Assembly (NCBI RefSeq): GCF_011170065.1
Contig: NZ_BLLH01000002.1
Location: 248,001 to 312,000 of the forward strand
Source: Pseudolactococcus insecticola
GTDB lineage: Bacteria > Bacillota > Bacilli > Lactobacillales > Streptococcaceae
Reading direction: 5' to 3'
Length of the DNA stretch: 64,000 nt
The notes under the pieces are model-generated. The model worked only from the letters and a program-made list of their open reading frames with translations. It had not been told where the DNA came from and ran no database searches. The position numbers and the translations under genes are program-made. Positions 8,524 to 16,864 of this stretch are shown here, one piece after another (position 1 is the first letter of the stretch; each line of letters opens with the position of its first letter).

Positions 8524-9039
8524 TTAGTCGAAAAATATGACCATCTCAAGGACATCAATCAGCTGACCAGTTTCATCACGCGCCCCATATTTTCTGACGG
8601 TCTCTATCTCAAAACCATTTTTTTGATAAATGTGCACAGCACGCTCATTTCGTTTTTGGACTTGCAACTCCAAGCGTTTGATAACACCCACTTCTGCCAC
8701 AAAGTCAAGCATGTCAGCCATGAGAATTTTCCCGATGCCATAGCCCTGAAACTGCTCGCGCACAGCAATAAATAAATCTCCGATATGCCGAATCCGATAG
8801 TGAAAATCAGCCGTCAAGCTAATTACACCGGCAATCTCATCATCCAAAATCGCTAGAAAATAAGCGTTATTATCCTTTTCAGCAATCTGCGTCAGATAAG
8901 TCGCCATATCCGCTTCTGACATCAAAATACCAGCTTCGTCTAGGGTCAGAAAATGAGATTCCTTACCCACAGCATCGAGAAAATCAATCAATTTTTGTGC
9001 ATCTGTTGCCGTTGCTTCGCGGACGATGATTTCAGTCAT
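8524..9039 (-). CDS. GNAT family N-acetyltransferase
   Basis: A 171-residue acetyl-CoA-dependent transferase fold. The pyrophosphate-binding loop REQFQGYGIGKILM lies near residue 100 and the conserved tail element AVHIYQKNGFEIE near 140. The substrate is unknown; relatives in this position next to tsaE are annotated as general or ribosomal-protein acetyltransferases. The ATG overlaps the end of tsaE by 4 bases, so it is translationally coupled. Confidence 0.85.
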   Translation of the reverse strand: MTEIIVREATATDAQKLIDFLDAVGKESHFLTLDEAGILMSEADMATYLTQIAEKDNNAYFLAILDDEIAGVISLTADFHYRIRHIGDLFIAVREQFQGYGIGKILMADMLDFVAEVGVIKRLELQVQKRNERAVHIYQKNGFEIETVRKYGARDETGQLIDVLEMVIFFD

Positions 9040-9488
9040 AGATACACCTCATACCCTTTTCCGTGTGGGACAAGTGTCAACACGCGACTTTCAGCATCAT
9101 TATCTGATGCCGTTTCCGTTGCCTCGTCCTTTTCAAGGACAATTTCCAGATAGTCAGCGGGCAAATCTGGTCCCAAAAGATTTCCCCACTCGATCACTGT
9201 CACGCCATCACCAAAAAGATAATCATCTAAATCAATCGAATCCGGATCGTCACCAATCCGGTAAACATCCATATGATACAGCGGCAACCTACCCTCGTCG
9301 TATTCACGGACAATGGTATAAGTCGGGCTCTTGATCATCCGACTAATGCCTAGGCCTCGCCCCAAACCCTTAGTAAACGTCGTTTTTCCAGCACCTAAAT
9401 CTCCTGTCAGTACGATAATATCGCCTGATCGCAATTTCTCGCCCAACTTTTCAGCATAAGTTATGAGTTGTTTTTCATTTAGTTTCAT
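9036..9488 (-). CDS. tsaE: tRNA threonylcarbamoyladenosine biosynthesis ATPase TsaE
   Basis: A 150-residue ATPase that works with TsaB/TsaD to make t6A37 in ANN-decoding tRNAs. Walker A is GDLGAGKTTF near residues 29-38, the family motif SPTYTIVREY near 74-83, and YHMDVYRI with EWG follows. It is first in the tsaE-GNAT-LCP set. The ATG at 9488 is preceded by TGA-TATAAT (9495-9500) and six bases, with no ribosome binding site. It is predicted to be leaderless, from a promoter fused to the terminator of the DUF3165 gene. Confidence 0.93.
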   Translation of the reverse strand: MKLNEKQLITYAEKLGEKLRSGDIIVLTGDLGAGKTTFTKGLGRGLGISRMIKSPTYTIVREYDEGRLPLYHMDVYRIGDDPDSIDLDDYLFGDGVTVIEWGNLLGPDLPADYLEIVLEKDEATETASDNDAESRVLTLVPHGKGYEVYL

Positions 9489-9526
9489 AACTTTATTATA
9501 TCAAAAAACCAGTCTTGCGACTGGTT
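9489..9526 (-). promoter_or_regulatory. Terminator of typA operon fused to the leaderless tsaE promoter
   Basis: Minus-strand hairpin AACCAGTC-GCAA-GACTGGTT with a T-run (9503-9526) leads into extended -10 TGA-TATAAT, then AAAGTT, then ATG. Confidence 0.7.
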
Positions 9527-9755
9527 ATAATTGATTTATCTCACGAATACTTTCCACCATGAGCGCAAGCCCCGCAAGAATCACGAGCCCTTGCAAAATA
9601 GATGTTTTATTCGAGATGATCAAGGAAATCACGATTGTCACTGACAAAACGCTTCCGATAATCCCGATAAAAAGGTTGAGATTTTTTTTTATATCATCTG
9701 GTGCTAAAAAGAGGTAAAACATGATGAAAAGCGCTAAGACTACTAAATAAAACAT
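9525..9755 (-). CDS. Small membrane protein, DUF3165-like
   Basis: A 76-residue protein with three hydrophobic segments (about 2-15, 26-46, 52-68), resembling the DUF3165 proteins of streptococci and lactococci. Function unknown. It has a strong AGGAGG site and follows typA by 32 bases, so the two form an operon closed by the terminator that overlaps its stop. Confidence 0.75.
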   Translation of the reverse strand: MFYLVVLALFIMFYLFLAPDDIKKNLNLFIGIIGSVLSVTIVISLIISNKTSILQGLVILAGLALMVESIREINQL

Positions 9756-9787
9756 AACTCGTCGCCCTCCTGTTCACGCTTCAGAGC

Positions 9788-11623
9788 TTATCCTTTTTTC
9801 TTTTTGCTTGCTTTTTCGCGTTCTGCTTTGTTCAAGATTTGTTTACGCAAACGGATTGATTCAGGTGTGATTTCAAGATATTCGTCATCAGCCATGAACT
9901 CGATTGATTCTTCCAAAGTCAGGATACGTGGCGTTTTGATGACGTTGGTTTGGTCTTTATTAGCTGAACGCACGTTTGTCATTTGTTTTGATTTTGTGAC
10001 ATTGACAGTTAAGTCATTTTCACGAGAATGTTCCCCGATGATCATGCCTTCATAGACTTCTGTTCCTGGATTAACAAAGATTGTACCACGTTCTTCAACA
10101 CCCATAATCGCGTAAGTCGTCGTTTTTCCTGTATCGATAGACACAAGCGCACCACGGCTACGACCACCGATTTGTTCGTGAATCATTGGCATATATTGGT
10201 CAAACGTGTGGTTCATAATTCCGTAACCACGTGTCATAGAAAGGAACTCCGTAGAGAATCCGATGAGACCACGTGCAGGCACTAGGAAGATCAAACGGAC
10301 TTGACCATTACCTGTGTTTACCATGTCAAGCATGTTCCCTTTACGTTCAGAAAGGGCTTGGATGATCGAGCCTTGGTATTCCTCAGGTGTATCGATTTGG
10401 ACACGTTCAAATGGTTCAGAACGTACGCCATCTATTTCACGTTCGATAACTTCAGGACGTGATACTTGAAGTTCATAGCCTTCACGACGCATTGTTTCAA
10501 TCAAGATTGACAAATGCAATTCACCACGACCAGAAACCGTCCAACGGTCAGGTGAGTCAGTTGGGTCAATGCGCAATGACACGTCAGTTTGCAATTCTGA
10601 TTGCAAACGTTCTTCGACTTTACGTGATGTTACCCATTTTCCTTCTCGACCAGCAAAAGGTGAGTTATTCACGAGGAATGTCATTTGAAGTGTTGGTTCG
10701 TCAATGTGTAGAATTGGCAGTGGATCAATGTGGTCTGATGGTGTTACTGTTTCACCAACAAAGATGTCATCCATACCAGATACGGCGATCAGATCACCAG
10801 CTTTTGCTTCATTGATTTCGACGCGGTCAAGACCAAAGAAACCAAACAATTTCGTTACACGGAAGTTTTGTTTAGAGCCATCAAGTTTAGACAATGTTAC
10901 GCTGTCGCCAACTTTGATTGTCCCACGAAAGACACGTCCGATACCGATACGACCAACAAAATCATTGTAATCAAGTAGTGATACTTGGAATTGCAAAGGT
11001 TCGTCAGAATTATCAACCGGCGCAGGAATGTGATCGATGATTGTTTCAAACAAAGGTTCCATCGTGTGTTCTTGCGTGGCAAGGTCGTCAGAAAGACTAG
11101 AAGTCCCGTTGATAGCTGACGCATAAACGACAGGGAACTCAAGTTGGTCTTCGTCAGCACCAAGCTCAATCAAGAGTTCAAGCACTTCATCAACAACTTC
11201 TTCAGGACGAGCTGATGGTTTGTCGATTTTATTGACAACAACGATTGGCGTCAAACCTTGGTCCAAGGCTTTTTTCAAAACGAAACGCGTTTGTGGCATC
11301 GTACCTTCGTAGGCATCAACGACCAAAACAACCCCATCAACCATTTTCATGATACGTTCAACTTCACCACCAAAGTCCGCGTGACCAGGGGTGTCCAAGA
11401 TGTTGATGTGTTTATCTTTATATTTTACAGCCGTATTTTTGGCAAGGATCGTAATCCCACGTTCTTTTTCAAGATCGTTTGAGTCCATGGCACGGTCGTC
11501 AAGATGAGCACGAGCGCTCAATGTATCAGATTGCTTCAAAAGTTCGTCAACAAGTGTTGTTTTACCGTGGTCGACGTGGGCGATGATTGCGACATTCCGG
11601 ATGTCTTCGCGTAATTTAGTCAA
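9788..11623 (-). CDS. typA: Ribosome-associated GTPase TypA/BipA
   Basis: A 611-residue translational GTPase important for ribosome assembly and stress. G1 is AHVDHGKTTL near residues 16-25, then RGITI, DTPGHADF and NKIDKPSARP, followed by EF-G-like domains and the BipA-specific C-terminal domain. The start codon is TTG at 11623, supported by GAGG about 8 bases upstream and by the conserved N-terminus MTKLREDIRNVAIIAHVDHG. A promoter lies upstream (TTGCAT, 16 bases, TATACT). Confidence 0.96.
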   Translation of the reverse strand: MTKLREDIRNVAIIAHVDHGKTTLVDELLKQSDTLSARAHLDDRAMDSNDLEKERGITILAKNTAVKYKDKHINILDTPGHADFGGEVERIMKMVDGVVLVVDAYEGTMPQTRFVLKKALDQGLTPIVVVNKIDKPSARPEEVVDEVLELLIELGADEDQLEFPVVYASAINGTSSLSDDLATQEHTMEPLFETIIDHIPAPVDNSDEPLQFQVSLLDYNDFVGRIGIGRVFRGTIKVGDSVTLSKLDGSKQNFRVTKLFGFFGLDRVEINEAKAGDLIAVSGMDDIFVGETVTPSDHIDPLPILHIDEPTLQMTFLVNNSPFAGREGKWVTSRKVEERLQSELQTDVSLRIDPTDSPDRWTVSGRGELHLSILIETMRREGYELQVSRPEVIEREIDGVRSEPFERVQIDTPEEYQGSIIQALSERKGNMLDMVNTGNGQVRLIFLVPARGLIGFSTEFLSMTRGYGIMNHTFDQYMPMIHEQIGGRSRGALVSIDTGKTTTYAIMGVEERGTIFVNPGTEVYEGMIIGEHSRENDLTVNVTKSKQMTNVRSANKDQTNVIKTPRILTLEESIEFMADDEYLEITPESIRLRKQILNKAEREKASKKKKG

Positions 11624-11660
11624 GATTTTACCTCTATTTTTATTCTATTTCAACTAACCT

Positions 11661-11688
11661 AGTATAACACATTTTTTGTAAAATGCAA
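11661..11688 (-). promoter_or_regulatory. Promoter of typA
   Basis: TTGCAT at 11683-11688, a 16-base spacer ending in TGT, and TATACT at 11661-11666 on the minus strand. It is divergent from the promoter at 11728-11756. Confidence 0.7.
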
Positions 11689-11727
11689 ACAATGGCTTTT
11701 ATTAAGCGTTTTCAACATAAAATTATC

Positions 11728-11762
11728 TTGACTAAATGTCAAAAGCCCTTTATAATAGTAGA
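11728..11762 (+). promoter_or_regulatory. Consensus promoter of the glycosidase pair, predicted leaderless
   Basis: TTGACT (11728-11733), a 17-base spacer, TATAAT (11751-11756), then AGTAGA and ATG at 11763. An ATG at 11736 is in frame but lies inside this promoter and has no ribosome binding site. A weak cre-like match (12 of 14) lies at 11701-11714. Confidence 0.8.
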
Positions 11763-12668
11763 ATGAAAAGAAATCAGAAGAAAAAATCTAAAGCCTGGCT
11801 TATCTGGCTACTACTCGTGATCATTGTTGCTGCTATTGCAGCTGTTCTGATTGTCAAACCATTTAGCAAGAGTAAAACGACCACTGCCCCCTCCTCTTCG
11901 AAGAATGCGCCTATTAAGGTCAATCCGTCACAAAGTGCAACGATTATCTCATCAAGCTCTGTCGTTGCTTCTGACGACACGCAAAAAGTCGCAAGCGCGG
12001 GTGAAGCAGGCTGGGTACAGGTCAAATCAAAAGGTACCGCTGACAAGTTCACCGACATGTCAAAAGGCGATGTGACCATTTACAAAGCACACAATCCAAA
12101 AGTCTTAAAAACTGCCACGTCAGATAACCCAACCTTGCAAGTATTGCCAGACGTAATGGCGCAATACCCAAACGCCCTCATCATGAACACGTCAGGATTC
12201 AACATGTCAACTGGTCAGATCACCGGTTTTCAGATCAACAACGGCAAACTTTTCACCAACTGGGGTGAAAACAAACGTGCCAATACAGCATTTGTCATCA
12301 ATAAAGACGGTAGTTCAACGGTTTATGACAGCTCTACTCCAGCAAGTGAGATTCTCGCCAAAGGTGCCGAACAATCTTACAGTTTTGGTTCTATCTTGAT
12401 CAAAAATGGCGTTGTTCAGCCTGATGATGGCTCTGTCAACTGGATGATTCACTCTTATCTCGCAAATGACGCTGATAATAACATCTACGTCATGGTTGCA
12501 GCCACTGGCGTTGCCTACCAAGGAATCATGGACACTGTTTCTGATATGCATCTCAAAGACCTTGTCGTCATGGACGGTGGTGGTTCTTCGCAAATGGGCT
12601 TCAAAGGGCAAACACTTGTCGCAAGCCAAGACAATCGTCAAGTCGGCGACTTTATCGTCCTAAAATAA
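11763..12668 (+). CDS. Membrane-anchored phosphodiester glycosidase family (NAGPA domain) protein 1
   Basis: A 301-residue protein with a basic N-terminus, one transmembrane helix (about residues 13-35), a Ser/Thr-rich linker (40-90) and an extracellular NAGPA-like domain (about 95-300). The family hallmark VVMDGGGSSQMG lies near residue 268, with MNTSGFN and GFQINNGK earlier. NAGPA relatives cleave sugar-1-phosphodiester bonds (mammalian uncovering enzyme); bacterial members are often called exopolysaccharide biosynthesis proteins. A wall phosphodiester glycan as substrate is my inference. It is followed after one base by a close paralogue. The ATG at 11763 sits six bases after a TATAAT without ribosome binding site. 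Confidence 0.82.
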   Translation: MKRNQKKKSKAWLIWLLLVIIVAAIAAVLIVKPFSKSKTTTAPSSSKNAPIKVNPSQSATIISSSSVVASDDTQKVASAGEAGWVQVKSKGTADKFTDMSKGDVTIYKAHNPKVLKTATSDNPTLQVLPDVMAQYPNALIMNTSGFNMSTGQITGFQINNGKLFTNWGENKRANTAFVINKDGSSTVYDSSTPASEILAKGAEQSYSFGSILIKNGVVQPDDGSVNWMIHSYLANDADNNIYVMVAATGVAYQGIMDTVSDMHLKDLVVMDGGGSSQMGFKGQTLVASQDNRQVGDFIVLK

Positions 12669-12669
12669 C

Positions 12670-13578
12670 ATGGCAAAAAAAACAACTAGAAGTAGACACC
12701 AGGAAAATAAAAATACGAAATTTGGCAAAACAGGACTTGTGATAGTAGGACTCATCCTCATAATTGCCTGTATCTCAGCCTTTGTCTTACTCACACAGTC
12801 AAAAACAACGCACTCAACAGCAAGTAACCCTATCAAGACAAATACGTCAAACACGATCGTAAGCTCATCAAAAGTCGCCATTGCCTCAGCTCCAGAAGTC
12901 AAGGACACGGGCGAGGCGGGCTGGGTACAGGTCAAATCCAAAGAAAAGCTTGACAAGTTCACCGACTTATCCGTCGAGGGTGTGACCATCTATCGTGCTA
13001 ATAATCCAAAAGTTTTGAAAACTGCAGCAGCACAAATCCCCGGCACTTATACGATGCAGGACATGATTGACAAATATCCAAATACCTTGATCATGAACAC
13101 ATCAGGCTTTGACATGGCGACAGGTCAAATCGTTGGTTTCCAGATTAACAATGGTAAACTTTTTTCAAACTGGTCAAATACGGCTTACGGTAGTGCTGCA
13201 TTTGTTATCAATAAAAACGGATCTGCTACAGGCTATGACTTGCATACACCTGCCACAGAGATTCTCGAAAAAGGTGCGGAGCAAAGTTATGGCTTTGGTA
13301 GCATTCTCATAAAAAACGGTGTGACCTTGCCTGACGACGGCTCTGTCAACTGGATGATTCACTCTTATATTGGCAATGACGCAGCTAATAATATCTATCT
13401 CATCATATCTGACACAAGCGTGGGTTACGAGGGGACCATGGCTGCGGTAGCTGATCTCAAGCTGCAAAATCTCGTCGTCCTTGACGGTGGCGGCTCTTCT
13501 CAAATGTCGCTGAATGGCCAGACTATCTTTGCGAGTCAAGACGGACGGCCTGTTGCAGACTTCATCGTTCTGAAATAG
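12670..13578 (+). CDS. Membrane-anchored phosphodiester glycosidase family (NAGPA domain) protein 2
   Basis: A 302-residue paralogue of the upstream gene, roughly two-thirds identical by eye over the extracellular domain and much less in the anchor and linker. It has the same plan: basic tail, helix (about 18-37), linker and NAGPA domain with VVLDGGGSSQMS. There is one base between the upstream stop and this ATG and no ribosome binding site, so translation is probably coupled. This looks like a tandem duplication with both active-site regions retained. A bidirectional terminator follows. Confidence 0.82.
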   Translation: MAKKTTRSRHQENKNTKFGKTGLVIVGLILIIACISAFVLLTQSKTTHSTASNPIKTNTSNTIVSSSKVAIASAPEVKDTGEAGWVQVKSKEKLDKFTDLSVEGVTIYRANNPKVLKTAAAQIPGTYTMQDMIDKYPNTLIMNTSGFDMATGQIVGFQINNGKLFSNWSNTAYGSAAFVINKNGSATGYDLHTPATEILEKGAEQSYGFGSILIKNGVTLPDDGSVNWMIHSYIGNDAANNIYLIISDTSVGYEGTMAAVADLKLQNLVVLDGGGSSQMSLNGQTIFASQDGRPVADFIVLK

Positions 13579-13587
13579 AAAAACAAA

Positions 13588-13617
13588 AAGTGATTGACAA
13601 ATAGTTGCCAATCACTT
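13588..13617. terminator. Bidirectional terminator between convergent genes
   Basis: Stem AAGTGATTG/CAATCACTT flanked by A-run and T-run. It serves glycosidase 2 on the plus strand and the second LCP gene on the minus strand. Confidence 0.85.
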
Positions 13618-13620
13618 TTA

Positions 13621-14583
13621 TTATTCACTTAATGCTTCTTCAATCCGGTCATGTGCTTTATTCACTTGATCTTCTGACAAGATGATTTGATCCTTGCCGT
13701 CGATTGTCGTCTTAGTTGTCTTGAGATTTTCTTTGGTAATGTTGCCTAGTACACCATTGTAGTTAAGAGCTAGCGCTTTCAGATTACCAAAGACAAGGTC
13801 AGTTTTGACATTATCGCCAAATGCACTGACAAACTGATTGTATTTGAGGACAGTTTTAACAGATTTCATCTTGGGGATGACAGCCATCAGAACAGCTTGT
13901 TCTCGCTCAATCAAGGCTGCATCTGCCTTTTCATCATCAACATCGCCACCCGTTACTTTGGTCAGAAACGCTTTAACCTCATCAGACTTATGTAAACTCA
14001 GTGTTCCTTTTTTGAACTGGTAGCCATTTGAAATAAACTCGGTGTCATTTGCCACTTCAACACCACCTACAGCCTCAACAAAGTCGCCAAGTCCACGCAT
14101 GTCAAACTGCACATAGCGTGGGATACTGACACCAAGCAAAGTTTGCAAGGCATCAATCTCACCTGCTACCCCTTTAGTGCCGTAAAGATTTTTTAGCGTC
14201 GTCTTTTCAGATGTCAGATAAATGTCTCGCTTGAGGCTAATAACTGTGGTTTTATTTTGCTTAGGATTAACCGTTAAGACTAAAACATCGTTTGCCGTCT
14301 TGCCATTAACCCCTAAAAATAGGAATGAAAAAGGTGATTTTGCTTTGAGACTTGGCAGTTTTGCCACCGTTTTCCGGTTGACTTCTTGATAGGCTTTATC
14401 AGACGCTTTTTTGACATCCAGATAGGCTTTCCCACCAATAGCACCGCCAATCAACACCAACACAAGCACAATCCAGCCAAAAATTTTGAGGCCTTTGTGT
14501 TTTTTCTTTTTCGATTTTTTGTCTTTTTTATGCCGAACAGGCGTTTGCGCCACACGTGTTGCGCGTCGTTTTCTCGTCTCCAT
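13621..14583 (-). CDS. Divergent LytR-CpsA-Psr family protein lacking key arginines
   Basis: A 320-residue membrane-anchored protein: very basic tail (1-32), transmembrane helix (about 33-53), then an LCP-like fold. It keeps the LCP framework (FLFLGVNG, VLTVNP, SLKRDIYL, FVEAVGGVEV). The RSDT segment is replaced by KTAND, and the second arginine block (RMR...RQR in the LCP protein at 7167-8456) is replaced by VKAFLTKVTGG and an acidic stretch. This suggests lost or altered transferase activity. Site GGAAAAGAG lies about 6 bases before the ATG. It is convergent with the glycosidase pair and shares its terminator. Confidence 0.8.
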   Translation of the reverse strand: METRKRRATRVAQTPVRHKKDKKSKKKKHKGLKIFGWIVLVLVLIGGAIGGKAYLDVKKASDKAYQEVNRKTVAKLPSLKAKSPFSFLFLGVNGKTANDVLVLTVNPKQNKTTVISLKRDIYLTSEKTTLKNLYGTKGVAGEIDALQTLLGVSIPRYVQFDMRGLGDFVEAVGGVEVANDTEFISNGYQFKKGTLSLHKSDEVKAFLTKVTGGDVDDEKADAALIEREQAVLMAVIPKMKSVKTVLKYNQFVSAFGDNVKTDLVFGNLKALALNYNGVLGNITKENLKTTKTTIDGKDQIILSEDQVNKAHDRIEEALSE

Positions 14584-14652
14584 GCTTGCTCTTTTCCTTT
14601 GCTACTACCTGATTTTACCTAAAAATAGTATTTCTAACGCTCATATTGTCAG

Positions 14653-15045
14653 TTAAACCGTTTTTGTCTTACCATTCCATGCTTTCATCCCAGATTTCAA
14701 GATGTAAATATCTGTGTAGCCTGCTTTTTTGAGTTTCAAAGCTGCACGAACTGAAATCGTTGGCTTCCCATTTTCATAAAACAGCACTGGCTTATCCTTA
14801 CGAATGGCAGAAATACTTTGTTCAAACTGTGAATACGGCAAGTTACGTGCACCTAGGATATGTGCCACACGAAAATCTGCAGGTTCACGCAAATCAATCA
14901 ATTGACCGCCTGTCACAGCATTTGAAAATTCGGCATTATCAACCGTTTTCGAGATTTTTTTAATGCGTAATTTATTAACCTGTGGATAGCCAACAATTGC
15001 AACAATCGCGATGATTAAAATAACATCAAAAATATAAATAAACAT
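14653..15045 (-). CDS. Membrane-anchored rhodanese-like protein without catalytic cysteine
   Basis: A 130-residue protein with an N-terminal transmembrane helix (1-19) and a rhodanese domain (LIDLREPADFRVAHILGARNLP). The active loop, usually C-x-x-G-x-R/S, reads LFYENGKPTIS, so the sulfur-carrying cysteine is absent. Such inactive rhodaneses occur next to glcK in lactic acid bacteria and may act as binding modules; function unknown. I chose ATG 15045, one base after the glcK stop, rather than an in-frame TTG within glcK. It is third in the yqgQ-glcK operon. Confidence 0.82.
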   Translation of the reverse strand: MFIYIFDVILIIAIVAIVGYPQVNKLRIKKISKTVDNAEFSNAVTGGQLIDLREPADFRVAHILGARNLPYSQFEQSISAIRKDKPVLFYENGKPTISVRAALKLKKAGYTDIYILKSGMKAWNGKTKTV

Positions 15046-15046
15046 C

Positions 15047-16027
15047 TTATGCGACCTCGTTATCTTTTGCAAATTTCAAGGCGAGGCTTGCGGCACCGAT
15101 GATGCCTGCATCATTTCCGAGCTCAGCAATTTTCACTTTTGTAGACTCACGGACTTGCGGGAAAGTGAATACTTTGAAGTATTTTTCAACACGTGCGCGC
15201 AAAAATTCGCCAGCTGCAGACACGCCACCACCGATGACGATAGAGTCTGGATTGAGCGTATTGCCAAGGTTACCAGCTGCTAATCCGAGGTATTTTCCAA
15301 CAGTTTCAACGACTGAATCGGCAAATTTATCCCCTGCTTCTGCGGCGATAAAAATATCTTTTGACGTCACTGTTTCGCCGTTATCGATGGCAGCTTTGAT
15401 ATCAGATTCGCCTTCATATTCTTCGGCCAATTGGCGTGCCACACGGACAACACCTGTTGCTGACGCAACGGTTTCAAGACAGCCTTTTTTGCCACAGGTA
15501 CAGTCAAAACCATCAGGATCAACTGTCACGTGCCCGATTTCACCCCCAGCACCAGCCACACCGTGAATCAAATTTCCAGCAGCAATAATCCCGCCGCCAA
15601 CACCTGTGCCAAGCGTCATGAAAATAACATCAGGATTATTTTCACCTGCGCCAACCCAACGTTCACCAAGCGCTGCGACATTTGCGTCATTGTCAATCGC
15701 AAATGGCAGACCAACGCCTACTTCAATCTCACGACCTACTTCTTGCAGTTCTTCCCAACCCAAGTTATAAGCGCCCTTAACTGTATTTTTGTCAATATCA
15801 ACAGAACCAGGTGATCCCATACCAATACCTATAAAGTCAGATTTATCAAGTTTGTACAGATCCAGCCGATGGTTGATGGCACGGATAATATCAGGCACGA
15901 TATTTTTACCATTGCCGATGATATTTGTCTCAATTGCCCACTTATCCTGAACTTCGCCAGAAATCGTCAAAATGCCGAATTTAATGGTTGTGCCGCCAAG
16001 GTCAATGCCGATAATTTTTTGTGTCAT
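15047..16027 (-). CDS. glcK: ROK family glucokinase
   Basis: A 326-residue kinase making glucose-6-phosphate from glucose and ATP. GIDLGGTTIKFG is near residues 6-17, LGTGVGGG near 135, the ROK zinc motif is CTCGKKGCLE near 175, and EIGHVTVDP with its histidine precedes it. ATG 16027 was chosen with an AAAGTGAG-like site upstream; an in-frame TTG at 16048 is the alternative. The start lies inside the 3' end of yqgQ (26-base overlap), giving an operon yqgQ-glcK-rhodanese under a cre site. Confidence 0.92.
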   Translation of the reverse strand: MTQKIIGIDLGGTTIKFGILTISGEVQDKWAIETNIIGNGKNIVPDIIRAINHRLDLYKLDKSDFIGIGMGSPGSVDIDKNTVKGAYNLGWEELQEVGREIEVGVGLPFAIDNDANVAALGERWVGAGENNPDVIFMTLGTGVGGGIIAAGNLIHGVAGAGGEIGHVTVDPDGFDCTCGKKGCLETVASATGVVRVARQLAEEYEGESDIKAAIDNGETVTSKDIFIAAEAGDKFADSVVETVGKYLGLAAGNLGNTLNPDSIVIGGGVSAAGEFLRARVEKYFKVFTFPQVRESTKVKIAELGNDAGIIGAASLALKFAKDNEVA

Positions 16028-16232
16028 GGTTGCTTTTCTCACTTTCAAGTCTATGTTCTCGCCGCAAAATCAAATCTGCAGTGAAATAATCATTTTGGTC
16101 TGGAATTAGTCCCGCATCGTACTGTGATTTTAGCTCCTGCGCCATAAAGAATATGGCATCACGCCGATTGCTAAATAAGTTCACATAGCCATGCTTTTTA
16201 AGAAATTCCTGGACATCATACAATGTTTTCAT
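16002..16232 (-). CDS. YqgQ family protein (DUF910)
   Basis: A 76-residue cytosolic protein of the YqgQ family, commonly found directly before glcK in Firmicutes; function unknown. MKTLYDVQEFLKKHGY and NRRDAIFFMAQEL match the family. I chose ATG 16232 because the in-frame ATG at 16250 overlaps the -10 region. The leader is predicted to be almost absent (eight bases from TAAAAT to ATG). GGGAG lies too close to the ATG for a normal binding site. Confidence 0.8.
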   Translation of the reverse strand: MKTLYDVQEFLKKHGYVNLFSNRRDAIFFMAQELKSQYDAGLIPDQNDYFTADLILRREHRLESEKSNHDTKNYRH

Positions 16233-16240
16233 ACTCCCAT

Positions 16241-16268
16241 ATTTTAACATATTATGAAAACATTTTCA
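16241..16268 (-). promoter_or_regulatory. Promoter with overlapping CcpA cre site for yqgQ-glcK
   Basis: Minus strand TTGAAA, 17 bases, TAAAAT (16241-16246). Bases 16255-16268, TGAAAACATTTTCA, match the cre consensus TGWNANCGNTNWCA at all but one position and cover the -35 and spacer. This is the usual geometry for carbon catabolite repression. Confidence 0.65.
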
Positions 16269-16274
16269 AACATC

Positions 16275-16298
16275 AAAAAAAGCCCGCTTATGCGGACT
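16275..16298 (-). terminator. Terminator of dps
   Basis: Minus-strand AGTCCGC-ATAA-GCGGGCT (one G-T pair) followed by seven T. Confidence 0.85.
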
Positions 16299-16308
16299 CT
16301 TTAACTTT

Positions 16309-16770
16309 TTACAAACCTGGTGCCAGACCAAGTTCTGATTCTAGCATCCAGATTGTTTTTTCGACAGCACCTTTGGCGTCAGAGAACATGCCGTTTGTCA
16401 CGTCATCGCCTTCTTCGTCAGTTGCATCTAGACCGTCTTGGAAAGCACTCGCCAAGTATTTGTAGGCCTTAACAACTTCACTGATGCGATCTTCAGTTTT
16501 TTTGCCCCATGTCGCAGGTTCCAACTCAACTTTTGACAATTCGTCAAATTCTTTCAAGGTTGAGACGGGTGAGCCACCAATCGTGATGAGACGTTCTGAC
16601 AACTCATCTAAGATGGCATTGAGTTCATCCATGAGATCATCCATTTTTGGATGTAATTTCATGAAGCCAGGACCGCGTAAGTACCAGTGAACTTGGTGCA
16701 CCAAAGCTGACGCTTTTGACAAATCAGCAACTGATTGATTGAGTACCGCTTGTGTTTTTTCTCTTGACAT
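16309..16770 (-). CDS. dps: Dps family iron-storage/DNA-protection ferritin
   Basis: A 153-residue four-helix ferritin-like protein forming 12-subunit shells that oxidise and store iron. The inter-subunit ferroxidase ligands are visible: HQVHWYLRG (residues about 26-34) and [21 protein letters not shown] (about 40-60). Strong GGAGG site before the ATG and own terminator, so monocistronic. The start lies about 95 bases from the divergent comC. The gene symbol follows the family. Confidence 0.9.
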   Translation of the reverse strand: MSREKTQAVLNQSVADLSKASALVHQVHWYLRGPGFMKLHPKMDDLMDELNAILDELSERLITIGGSPVSTLKEFDELSKVELEPATWGKKTEDRISEVVKAYKYLASAFQDGLDATDEEGDDVTNGMFSDAKGAVEKTIWMLESELGLAPGL

Positions 16771-16864
16771 ATGTCGCCTCCATATTTTATTTGTTTCTAA
16801 CTTTATTATAAGTCAAATTTCAAACAGACGCAAACAATTTGCTTATTTTTTCGTATATATCAGT

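Noticed and set aside
11736..11762. ATG at 11736 as start of glycosidase 1
   Set aside because: It lies between the -35 and -10 of a consensus promoter and has no ribosome binding site.
15099..15566. 155-codon frame opposite glcK, and similar frames opposite prs, trmK and gyrB
   Set aside because: Antisense shadows of conserved genes with Ser/Pro-rich non-protein-like composition.
16835..16864. ComX cin-box before comC
   Set aside because: TTTTTTCGTATATA does not match TACGAATA in the right orientation.
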